Source: Macrophomina tecta | Taxonomy: Eukaryota; Ascomycota; Dothideomycetes; Botryosphaeriales; Botryosphaeriaceae | DNA length: 64,000 bases | Assembly (NCBI GenBank): GCA_024180945.1 | Contig: JAKSGN010000033.1 | Span: 496,001-560,000, forward strand | Direction: 5' to 3' | Program-made: the position numbers and the translations under genes | Notes under the pieces: model-generated | The model's input: the letters and a program-made list of their open reading frames with translations, nothing else | Told to the model about the DNA's origin: nothing | Databases searched by the model: none | Shown: positions 55,201 to 64,000 of the stretch, piece by piece | How positions within the stretch are numbered: the first letter of the stretch is position 1 | Layout: every line of letters starts with the position of its first letter

Positions 55201-57384
55201 TCACTCATCATCATCCTCGCTATCCTCCAACCCGCTATCCCACCCCTCCTCATACTCGTCCGCCAGCGCCAGCAGCCCACTCCCCAACTCCTCCCTCTGC
55301 TCCACCCCAACCATCCTCGCCACAACCTGCCCCATCACCCTCAACCTCCCACTCACCCCAGACCCCGTCTCCAGCGCCGTCCTCACCGCAACCCCCTCCT
55401 CCTTTCCAGCAGCAGCAGCAGCACCACCACCACCGCCACCAAACGCAAAAACCCGCGGGAAGCTGTCCAACAGCGGGAAAACCGGGCTCCCCACCCCATA
55501 CCTCTGCACCAGCCTCGCCCCGCCGAACCGATCCCGCGCCCGCCTATTCTGCGCCTCCAGCTCCGCGAGCGCCTCCCACGCGCCGCGCAGCGCCTCCGCG
55601 CGGCCGAACAGCGCGTGTTGCTTCTTCGCCTTCCCCCCTCTGCCGCCACCGCCAACACGCAATCCCTCCTCAGGCCCCAGCCGCGAGAAGTCCATGTCGA
55701 ATGCCCCGCCCGCATCGGCATCATCGTGTTCTTCCTCTCCGCCGGCCCATCTCCCTCGCCCGGTGGTAGGAGCAGCAGCGGCAGCTCCGGCCGTCGCCTG
55801 CTTCGCCGCAGCGTCTCGCGCCGCTTCGAGCCGCTCCTCTAGCGCGCCCGGCGCCGCGACGCTCACGCGCGCCTCGACGACGCGCCTGCTCCCGCCGTTG
55901 TTGAACACGGCGTCGAGCTGCGCGAGCGGGGCGCGGGCGGGGTTGCCCGGGCGGAGGCGCGAGGGGAGCGTCGCGGATTCGAGGGCGAGAGCTTGCAGGG
56001 CGGAGGTGTGCCAGGGGGAGGCGGGGTCGAAGTGGGTGAGGTAGGCGGGCAGAGAGGTGGAGGCGGATGAGGAGGAGGGGCGAGGGACGGAGGCGAGGGG
56101 GATGTAGGTCGAGGCGCTGGGGACGAGAGCGTGTAAGGTGAGGGCGTGGTTGGTTAGTTGGTGGAGTTTCTTGTCCTGTGGTGGGTTGTTTTTGTTAGGT
56201 CAATGGGGTTTGTTTTGGGTTATGGTGGAGGGGCGGGTTGTTAGGTGAGGAAGTACACATGGGGGAGAGAGAGGGAGGGGCTGCTTGTAGAGACTCACCC
56301 GCGTCTTTTTCTCCTCCTCCTCCAGGCCCCACACCCAGACCGGGAGCTTCCCAAACTCGTCCCGCAGCCGCTCCACATACCGCGCCGCGAACCCGCCCCA
56401 GGCGTCGTCCACGGAGCTCATGATCTGCAGCCCCTGCAGCTGGTCACTCTCCTCGACGAAGGGTCGCAGGTCCCGGTCCAGCAGGTCGTGCTCGCGGTCG
56501 AGGTTGGCGAACAGCTCGTCGCCCATGCCCCACGCCTCGAATGGGTTGAGCTGCGAGCGCAGCTCGAACTCGTGGATCTGGCACAGGCTGCGCGGGTGAA
56601 AGTACACCCGGCTGTAGTCGGACCAGTATCGCACCGTGTCAGTCGTGAGGGGCGGCGGTTGCAGGCCCGCGTCAAGGGCTTGTTGGTAGGGGCTGGGTTG
56701 AATGGTCGGGGCGCGGTGAGTGATTGTGCTGCCGGGCCTGCGGAGATTAGAGCGGCCTTGTTAGTCTACTAGATGTACCCTGCTAAGATGAAGGGATCAT
56801 AATGGGGAGTGCATGAGAGGGGCTTTATAGACTGAGACTGCCGCGGAGAGAAGGCAGACGAATAGAGACAGCAGGTTCGGCCATGCTGAGTTTCTTCAGC
56901 CAAAAAGCATATGAGCAAGGGCTGTCAACACGATCCTCGCCGTCATCATATCCTGAGCTCTTTCTGAAAGGATCCACGAATGTAATGCCATGGAATCGGA
57001 GACTTGAATTTACGGGAGAAACTTTCACCTACCACAACGCTGCCCCGCCATCATCTTCCGGCTCGTACAGCGCGTTGATCTTCCTCATACTCCCGAACCC
57101 GCCTTTCAAGTCGTAGATCACGGCACGCGGCATGTACGTGTCAGATCCATCGGCACCGATGCCAGGTCTGAAATGGACGTCATGGTCTACCGGCGAGGGC
57201 TCCGCTACTTTTGCGGCCTCGCCAGTTATTTCCGGGTCATCGTATGTGAAGTAGGATTCCTGCGCCCGTTAGATGGCTTTTCGTATCGAAGGAAGCGGAA
57301 TATATCATATACCTGGGCGTTCCAGAAATGGGTGCCGAGATAGTTGCTCTGCTGGCCGAACTGGAGTGTCACGATTTCATGCAT
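55201..57384 (-). CDS. DML1: DML1/Misato tubulin-like protein
   Basis: Misato-family proteins combine tubulin-like segments and act in mitochondrial distribution and inheritance. Four exons, 57384-57313, 57259-57033, 56737-56299 and 56175-55201, give 570 residues. The N-terminus [20 protein letters not shown], then [12 protein letters not shown] across the first splice, is the family hallmark (the tubulin-like G-Q-x-x-N start). Next are [17 protein letters not shown], then [10 protein letters not shown] across intron 2, and the Misato segment [20 protein letters not shown]. The C-terminal half is Ala/Arg-rich and longer than usual, with a Gly/Ala low-complexity insert, ending in an acidic DSEDDDE tail. 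Intron 2 is unusually long (295 nt). Splice sites were read by hand and keep frame throughout. Confidence 0.92.
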
Positions 57385-57736
57385 GGTTGCAGAGCGTGGC
57401 GGTTGGTTTATGCCCGCACGTTGTGGCGGAGCCGAAGTGGTTTGGCGGAGTGCGGATTTTCTCGCCGCGAGTATGGCCGAAGGCGTCTTGCGGCACGAGA
57501 AAACGCTCACAAGTATGGGCAATCACGACGAGCATAATGGTGTTCTTCACGAGAGACGGGGCAATTCTTGGCGAATACCGTTGGCGACGTCATTTGCCCG
57601 CCGGCTGCGTGCAACGCCTAGATTTGGACTTGGGCGATTCACCTGGTAAGCATGATATTCTGTCACCGAGTGTCCAACCCCGTCTATCTATATTTTTCTG
57701 AAACACTCTGATCCTTTTCCGTTCCTTGATTAACTT
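57385..57736. other. Intergenic between PRP18 and DML1
   Basis: Promoter of DML1 and 3' flank of PRP18 (both genes on the minus strand). No other gene. Confidence 0.4.
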
Positions 57737-58877
57737 CTATCCCATGAGTTGCAACTGGTCCTCTGGAGGCCATCTTGTTTGCGCAAAGCTCAGGCAGCGC
57801 TTGATACTCTGCAAGTACTTTCTTGTTATTTCATCACTCATGATATGTGCAGTCGCCTTGTCGCTCTCGTGTAGCTTCTCTCGTGCCGAACGTTCGTGAA
57901 TACCGACCATGGTTACACCAATGGGCCATGCACTGCAAATGATGTTAGTGAAAGATCGGTGAAAACCGTAGAGGTAACACTTACGCCTTGCCGATACTGA
58001 GACGGAGGTAGCCGTCGTTCGCATCAACATATCGCCTGTCTTGTGCTGCCTTGACAATCTCCACAACAGCCTCCAGGACGCTGTCCTCAACTTCATCCTT
58101 CTCCAGCTTCCTAAACAGGGGCCGCAGATTCTCCTTGGCTTGTACCATGGCGTTGTACGCCTGCTTTCCCTGGAAACTGGTCTTGACATCGTCTGGACGC
58201 GCAGCAAGCGCAATCTCCCACTCTAGCAACACCATGTTGAAGTATGATCCAAGCTGCCGTGCGAGGAGATGTTTGCCCTCGGCATCCTTCGGTAGTGTGC
58301 CAGCCACCAGCATTTGTCCTCCTGGTACGGGTTCGAGGGTGGTGGGGATCGGACCGTCGTACATCTTCACGGCTGGAGATTGGCCCGTGAGCCTCTTGTA
58401 CCGCTTCAGGCGCTGCTTGTGTGTCTCGCCGAACAGCTTCGCGGGCTCGTCCAGAGCACGTAGCTTCTCAAGCAGCTCCTCATCTGGGATGTCTTGCTCC
58501 CCATCCGGCAATGGTGTTTCCTCCTTCTCATCCTGCTTGTCCTTTGGCGGCAGTTCGGGCAGGCCGAGGCGTTTCCGGCGGGCTCGCTCAGCAGCTGCTT
58601 CCTCCTCCTCGCGCAGTTTGCGCGACTGCTCGGCCAGACGACGCTTCTTTTCCTGGCGCTCGTGTTCGCGCTCCTGTTCTTCCTCCTCGAGCTTGCGCTT
58701 CTTCTCGAGCTTGGCTAGGCGTTCTTCCTCTGCTTTCTTCTGTTCGGCAAGGTAAGCGGCTTGACGTTGGGCCTCGACCTCGGAGCGCTTCAGGTACTTT
58801 TTGTTGGAGGAATCGCCGGGCGGGGTGGAGGATTTGCTCTTTTCGATCTGAGCGGACATGAGCTTGGCGAAATCCAT
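57737..58877 (-). CDS. PRP18: Pre-mRNA-splicing factor Prp18
   Basis: Acts in the second step of splicing with U5 snRNP and Slu7. Exons 58877-57985 and 57932-57737 give 362 residues. MDFAKLMSAQIEKSK is the typical start. A long charged coiled coil (about 35-105, E/K/R-rich) follows, then the Prp4-like splicing-factor motif IPDEELLEKLRALDEPAKLF, next GETHKQRLKRYKRL (about 125-165). The Prp18 helical domain (about 190-355) contains the conserved loop region DRRYVDANDGYLRLSIGKAA, continued across the splice by WPIGVTMVGIHERSAREKL. The nuclear role is established for the family. It is divergent from SAP18 with 301 bases between start codons. Confidence 0.95.
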
Positions 58878-59178
58878 GACGGGCAAGCTAGGCGCGGAGC
58901 CAGGAACGGCGGTGGTGGAGGGAGAGCAAGAGAACAAGATGGAGTACAGGACGGTGGAGGCGTCGGAGCAGCTCGCCGGGCGGGATAGAGAGCGCCGGCA
59001 AAACCGCGGCCTGACACAAGGTGCGCCTTCCTTTGAAGCTGAGCTCCATCCGCACGCCTGTCCCCGCGACACAAGCCATTGCGCCGCTCCACTCATTTCT
59101 GCACAACTGCCCGGAAGCCTCTCGGCTCCGTCGCGTCTCCCCTCTACATCCGCGCAGCTGCACCCACAACTCGCAACC
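58878..59178. promoter_or_regulatory. Bidirectional promoter PRP18/SAP18
   Basis: 301 bases between two divergent start codons of housekeeping genes. GC-rich, no TATA box seen. It must serve both transcripts unless each uses internal sites. Confidence 0.6.
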
Positions 59179-59967
59179 ATGAGCGTCGCCCCGAAGGTCG
59201 ACCGCCAAACGACGACGCCATTCCTGCTGAAGCTCTTCTACCGCTCCAATGCCTTCCACCGCCTCGATGAATTCTCGCCCCACAGCTCCGGCCCGGCGCC
59301 ACCACACCTCCAGATCTACACCTGGCCGACGTGCTCGCTGCGCGAACTGACGCATCTCCTCGTCTCCGCCTTGCCTTCGCTGCTCCCCGACCCCGCCATC
59401 GGCACGCGCCTGGCCTTCCGCCTCATCTTCCCGGACACGCGCGGTGCCGCCAGCGGCAGAGATTCCGGCCCCGGTAGATATCTGAGCAAGGAGCTCGGCA
59501 GCGTGGTCATCGGTGGCGGTGGTCCCGGTGTGGATGACGAGGGCGCTGCTGCGGCGGCGGCGACGACGAATGGCCGCGGCGCGCTGGACAAGCTGGAGGG
59601 CGATGCTGACAAGACGCTGGCTGATGCCCGGTTTGTTATTGGCGACTACGTGTCCTGCTGTATCCTTCCGCCTGGCGCCGACGGGTCGGTAGCGGCAGGT
59701 CCACCGCCGGCGAGCAGGTACCCGTCTTCGAGAGACTACGGCGCGGGAAGAGGAGGCCCACCGCCGCGGGAGAATGGGTACGGTGATAGGAGTTATGGTG
59801 GAGGCTATGGAAGAAGAGGCGGGGGTCCGAGGTATGAGGGAGGTGGGAGGCTGGGCGGTGGAGGTGTGCCTCCGGGAGAATGGCGGAGAGGTGAGGTCCC
59901 GAGCGGAGGTCCGCCACCGGGTGGGTATGGTAGAGGCCGAGGCGGACGTGGATTGAGACCGTACTGA
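59179..59967 (+). CDS. SAP18: Sin3-associated polypeptide SAP18
   Basis: SAP18 has a ubiquitin-like fold and links Sin3/histone deacetylase and exon-junction/ASAP complexes in eukaryotes. 262 residues in one exon. The N-terminal domain (1-170) starts MSVAPKVDRQTTTPFLLKLF, then FYRSNAFHRLDEF, LQIYTWPTCSLRELTHLLV and TRLAFRLIFPD, and near its end FVIGDYVSCCILPP: the family's core in correct order. It carries an Ala/Gly-rich insert (about 115-135). The C-terminal 90 residues are an RGG/Gly/Pro-rich tail (GYGRGRGGRGLRPY) longer than in animal SAP18 and suited to RNA binding. Divergent from PRP18. Confidence 0.93.
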   Translation: MSVAPKVDRQTTTPFLLKLFYRSNAFHRLDEFSPHSSGPAPPHLQIYTWPTCSLRELTHLLVSALPSLLPDPAIGTRLAFRLIFPDTRGAASGRDSGPGRYLSKELGSVVIGGGGPGVDDEGAAAAAATTNGRGALDKLEGDADKTLADARFVIGDYVSCCILPPGADGSVAAGPPPASRYPSSRDYGAGRGGPPPRENGYGDRSYGGGYGRRGGGPRYEGGGRLGGGGVPPGEWRRGEVPSGGPPPGGYGRGRGGRGLRPY

Positions 59968-60629
59968 AGTCCCCAAGGAGCGAGCATATTGTCTTGCTCA
60001 ACGCTATCAAAGCATTGGAGCCTTGGATATTCTGGGCTTTATCAGGCACTCAAACCACAGCCTGCGGCCTTCGAGAAAGTTCTGAGAACAGAGATCGACG
60101 ACCACTGGAGGAGGCCAGCCTCGTAAAGGCAAGTGTGGCGCTCTTTTGGAGAACGGAATACACTGGAGCTGTTCACACTTTGGGTCGAGCGCATTGCTCG
60201 GAGGTTTCAGCGGTGATTTAGGTGCATGGATATTAGGAGTATGTCTGGCAGGAAAATAATGAAATACCCATTTTTGCATTCCATTTGCATTTGCGGGCAG
60301 CACGTGAGGCACGTTTCACGAGTACCTACCTTGCCATTCAGACTCGACCGGGGCGGAGTAGGTGGCTCGGGCAGCGGCTGCTGTGCCAAGGCGGTCAGAG
60401 TGGTGCGCCGAACCAGCCTGTCGGGACATCGTCCACCTTCTCCCTCCACCTACATCATTGACCGCAAGCTCTACCGCGTCCAACTCACACCAACGAGCAT
60501 CTTTCAGACCCTGCTAGCCCGAGTCATCGCGTACCACCGCATCTTACAACCACTGGGCATCCTGCATACAGCTTCCGTCGCTCTCCATCCGGCTCTACGA
60601 GCACCCGCACGCGAGCACACCCAGCCACC
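59968..60629. other. Intergenic SAP18-ATG27
   Basis: Contains SAP18's 3' flank and ATG27's promoter and leader. No other gene recognised. Confidence 0.4.
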
Positions 60630-61873
60630 ATGCGACGACCGCAGCATTCCACGACCCTGTCCGCCGCCACGCTACTCCTGGCACTACCATCGCTAGTGAC
60701 AGCCGTCAACCTTGACTGCAAAGATGTCCGCGTTGACGGCAACGGCTATGATTTTACAGAGCTCGGCGGCCCTCGTCAAGTGCACTGGGTGGAAGACCAG
60801 CCGCCGTCTATCCTCAACACCACCTTCACCATCGATATCTGCCACCCCTTGAAAGTGGTAAAGGGCATCAAGAAGGAGGACCAGTGCCCGACCGGCACAC
60901 GAGGTGCGTTTCGCGCCCCGAACTACCTTTCTTCGCCGCATTTTCTCCGCCCGCATCTACTTCTAAAAAGGCCCCCAAGAGTTGTAGGCTGACATTCTGA
61001 AACACGGATCACAGTATGCGGCGTCACCACGCTCTACAACCCCATCGACAACACGTCGAGCATTTCTAAAGTCGTGCCCATCGCCGGCAACTACGCATAC
61101 TCAAGCGGCCACCTCGACCCCAAATGGACGAAGCTGCGCGGCTCCGACTCCAACGCCGACGCCGAGAAGGAGGGCTTGCGCCTCGAGCTGAGGGGCGGCA
61201 AGTACCCGCATAACAAGAAGAACGGCAAGAAGCAGAAGGCCTTGATCGAGTTCATTTGCGATCGCAACCGCACCGGTACCGAGGGCACCAATCTTGATGG
61301 GCGGGACACCGAGGACGAGAAGGACAAGGAGGAGGAGGAGGAGAAGAGGATGCGGCGGTTGGCGAAGAAGCTGCGGGTGAGGGCTGACGATGAGGAGGAA
61401 GACGACGATGACGAGGACGGTGATGATGACGATGATGGAGACGATGACGAAGAGAAGCCCGACAAGAGCAAAGCCCTGCAGTTCGTCAGCTACAAGGAGG
61501 AGGATGGCTTGGATGTGCTGCGTCTGACCTGGTACACCAAGTTCGCCTGCGACGACGGAGGCAAGGATGACTCCGGCTCCAGCAAGTCGGAGCACTGGGG
61601 CTTCTTTACCTGGTTGATCATCATGTAAGTTGCCATGTTCTTCATGCATTGAGCATACGCTAATTTTCTTCACACAGTTTCTTCCTCGGCACCGCCGCCT
61701 ACCTCATCTTCGGCAGCTGGCTCAACTATGAGCGATACGGCGCCCGCGGCTGGGACGCTGTGCCTCACGGCGACACCATCCGTGACCTGCCCTACCTGAT
61801 CAAGGACTTCGGCCGCCGCGTCACCAGCTCCGTGCAAGGTGGTGGCTCGAGAGGCGGTTACAGCGCCGTGTAA
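60630..61873 (+). CDS. ATG27: Autophagy-related protein 27 (Atg27)
   Basis: Type I membrane protein cycling among Golgi, endosomes, vacuole and Atg9 vesicles in autophagy. Exons 60630-60903, 61015-61624 and 61678-61873 give 359 residues. The signal peptide (1-25) is followed by LDCKDVRVDGNGYDFTELGG, then the Cys-containing mannose-6-phosphate-receptor-like luminal domain (DICHPLKVV, VCGVTTLYNP, ALIEFICDRN, FACDDGG). It is split by a Lys/Arg then Asp/Glu-rich insert (about 200-250) far longer than in yeast. The membrane helix is WLIIIFFLGTAAYLIFGSW across the last splice. The cytosolic tail ends YSAV, the tyrosine sorting signal known for this protein. All splices preserve frame and conserved words. 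Confidence 0.95.
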
Positions 61874-62834
61874 GTCTTTCCGCCACACAAAATGTAAACC
61901 CTGCTTTCTAGACTTGGGAGAGGAGTGGCGGGGAAATCTTTCTTTGCGATGCACCCACTACCGGAGTTTTGTTATGGATCGATGGTATGAAGGAGTAATT
62001 AGCGGGCACGGCAGCGGAGGATATTTACGAGAACAATGAAGGGGATAGAAGAGAAGCAGTTTTCTGAGGCAATCGTTGGATACATATATTGCCTTTGCGA
62101 GCATAGTGCGCCTTACCCCGTATAATTTTGCTCCCATCCATTACGACTTTGTACTTCACATATCATTGTCCGGCATCTGTTGAGTCCCGCGCTTACTTGT
62201 CATCACGGATACAGATCACTGTGAGTTGGGCAGCATCCTCACTCAGGCATTCGAGAGATTATTTTCAACTTTTGTAGGTACTGGTACTATGTACTTCATT
62301 CCCTTACTTGCAAGGGCTGTCTTGCAGAGGTTTTGCACGTCAACGGCTGCCAGGGGCAGTCGCTTTATGTTACATCCTATGTCTCATGTCGTTGCTTAGC
62401 TTGCGAGAGCAGTGTAGGGAAGCGAGAAGAAAGTATTGTCGTTTTGTTGAAGAAGGTTGCGCGTCGTGAACCTTGGGTTTAGTTTTTTCTTTTTTTTTCT
62501 TTTTTTTTTCGTCTGTGGCATAGCTTATACCTTAACCCTCCCCCATTTCCACGAATCCCGAGAGGCGAATATAAAAAGAAAAGCAAAAAGTTAGGGGAAA
62601 TGAAGAAAAAGGATAAAGACAGAAGAACGCGCACGCCATACTTTCTTGGGCTCGTCGCCTCTGCGCCACACTCGCTTCGACGCTGCTGACAGAGGATGCT
62701 GTCTATTGGCATGCAGTGTCCCCGCTCATCCTCTCGCGGATTGCAGGCTCCCGTCTCCGTCCCGTTCTAGTTTCGCTTCCATGCGCTTCGCCTGCTCGTC
62801 CATCTCCATCTTGTCGCTCGCGTCCAGCTCGTCC
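61874..62834. other. Convergent 3' intergenic region
   Basis: 3' flanks of ATG27 and the DUF3176 gene. T-runs at about 62481-62510. No gene seen. Confidence 0.4.
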
Positions 62835-64000
62835 TTAATGCCAGCCGCTCAGGCCGTGGAACAACAATGGGACGAGACTGGATTTCCAGAGGAAAGTGGT
62901 GCGATCCGAGCGACTGATCCAAAGGCTAGTACCCAAGAACAGAGTTCCCAGCACGGTGAGGAGTCCGGGGAAGACGAGCCATGGCCAGCGGACGACGACG
63001 TAGACTTCCGGTGAGAGAGCATCTCCGTAGTGGCGTGTTGCGTTCGGAGTCGAGGACATGAGGTACATGGAGAACGCGTTCGCGATGGCCGCCATGGCAT
63101 CAGCGACGCTCCCATACTCGATTATGTGCTGTCCAAAAGTGAAGCCCGAACCACTGCCATCCACTGAAAAGTCGAGAAGATATTCGAGGTACTCTTGAAG
63201 ATTCCTGAGGCAGGCGCGTCCAACGGCGAGGACGCTCCTCCACTGTTTAATGGTCCAAATTCCCATTTCTCTTTGAGTTGACATGTTAGCGGGGTGATCT
63301 GGACAGCCTGATCGCATACTCTCCACTCGAAGTCGGTTGAAAAACTTGGCGCACCAGCTAATCCTGCACTCAGTGACGTCCGCTTCTCTGTATCCGTATT
63401 TGTCATTCGTTATGTTTTTACCGGAGAGATTGGAGGCGTTTGCTATCGCTATGAACAGGATATCCGGGAGGCTCGTAGCTTCTACTGCCTTCGTAGCGCC
63501 GTCCATAACTCGGCCTTCTTGAGAAGCCGCGAAGTTGCAATGGGAATAAGTGCGCAAAAAGGTATAGGGCGGCCACACCAGTTAACTCGGATACCTTCGG
63601 GGTTATGTATCACTTGGCGATTCACTGGGTATCTGTATCCCAGATAGTTTCCCCGTTTTCCAATGAAGTAGAAAATGTGTCGCTCACGAATCACTCACGT
63701 GTTATATTCTGATAGGAGCTACATGTGGCAAGAGTAGAGGAGTCGGTCCAAGAACAATTGTCTGATGAGCAATCGTAATCAATATCGGCAGGCACGCCAA
63801 GAAGCCCTTGCACTATGGCATTCTGGCCGCTTGACTCCAGCACGTCTGCCGTTTTCATCAATAAAGAGCTCTTTCAAATGGTAGCTGGGCGACCTACCAC
63901 CCACACACGAGTCCCGCTGTTCTCCATATGAGGTTGCCATCGATATCCAGGCAGTGAGGTTTTCCTGGCGCACCCCGCGGGTCCGGAACGAAAGCAGCTG
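62835..64000 (-). CDS. DUF3176-family membrane protein, C-terminal part cut by window edge
   Basis: Fungal multi-span membrane protein family of unknown function. The C-terminal exon (from about 63578 to the stop at 62835) reads CNFAASQEGRVMDGATKAV, then VTECRISWCAKFFNRLRVES, then YVVVRWPWLVFPGLLTVLGT with a membrane helix, and ends SSLVPLLFHGLSGWH, the family's W-K-S-S...L-L-F-H-G finish. Farther upstream (63860-63705) another frame gives SGQNAIVQGLLGVP and CSSDNCSWTDSSTLATCSSY, the conserved Cys-rich extracellular block. So at least two introns lie between about 63710 and 63580 and near 63880-63900, whose exact borders I could not fix. The N-terminal helices are beyond the edge. Stops inside candidate introns leave some chance of decay. 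Confidence 0.7.

Noticed and set aside
1..64000. CRISPR arrays, bacterial operons, ribosome-binding sites
   Set aside because: Spliced genes and eukaryotic families throughout; no spaced direct-repeat arrays of CRISPR type were seen.

Overview
This window comes from a filamentous ascomycete (Pezizomycotina, quite possibly a dothideomycete). Protein genes carry short GT-AG introns of about 50-80 nt, intergenic DNA is long and GC-rich, and there are fungus-typical families: Misato/DML1, Prp18, SAP18, Atg27, phiA-like wall protein, DUF3176 and NRPS-cluster genes. The class-level placement is inference.

Left flank (1-6.6 kb): a CCCH zinc-finger gene running off the left edge, divergent from a UCH37-type ubiquitin hydrolase, which converges on a large coiled-coil/membrane protein of unknown function.

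7.9-17.8 kb: a decayed secondary-metabolism neighbourhood. It holds an ABCC transporter pseudogene with internal deletions, an apparently intact MFS transporter, a secreted agmatinase-like pseudogene (frameshift plus nonsense), a fragment of a 2-oxoglutarate/Fe(II) oxygenase, and a stop-riddled NRPS thiolation-condensation fragment. Immediately to the right sits a complete hAT DNA transposon (18364-21222) with terminal inverted repeats and a perfect 8-bp target duplication. Its transposase is broken only by a one-base frameshift.

21.6-45 kb: scattered single genes (phiA-like secreted wall protein, RING-H2 membrane protein, small hypothetical protein, aldehyde dehydrogenase, a Kex2-site-bearing secreted protein, an LCAT-like alpha/beta hydrolase, a secreted kelch gene with two frameshifts, an NmrA-like reductase). 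Between them are gene-poor stretches with retrotransposon relics: a gag remnant between putative degenerate LTRs at 35.7-36.9 kb, an AT-rich RIP-like island at 41.2-41.6 kb, and a 154-bp solo LTR with 5-bp target duplication at 41618-41771.

45-50 kb is nearly gene-free with an ankyrin-repeat relic. 50.3-52.2 kb encodes a GPI-anchored, tandem-repeat, Ser/Thr/Pro-rich wall protein. After 3 kb without genes comes a tight housekeeping block: DML1, PRP18 and SAP18 (the last two divergent from a 301-bp promoter), then ATG27. The right edge cuts a DUF3176 membrane protein.

The housekeeping genes serve unrelated core functions (deubiquitination, splicing, chromatin, autophagy, mitochondrial inheritance). 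The accessory part is best read as the fossil of an NRPS/siderophore-like cluster invaded by transposons, with only its MFS exporter still open.
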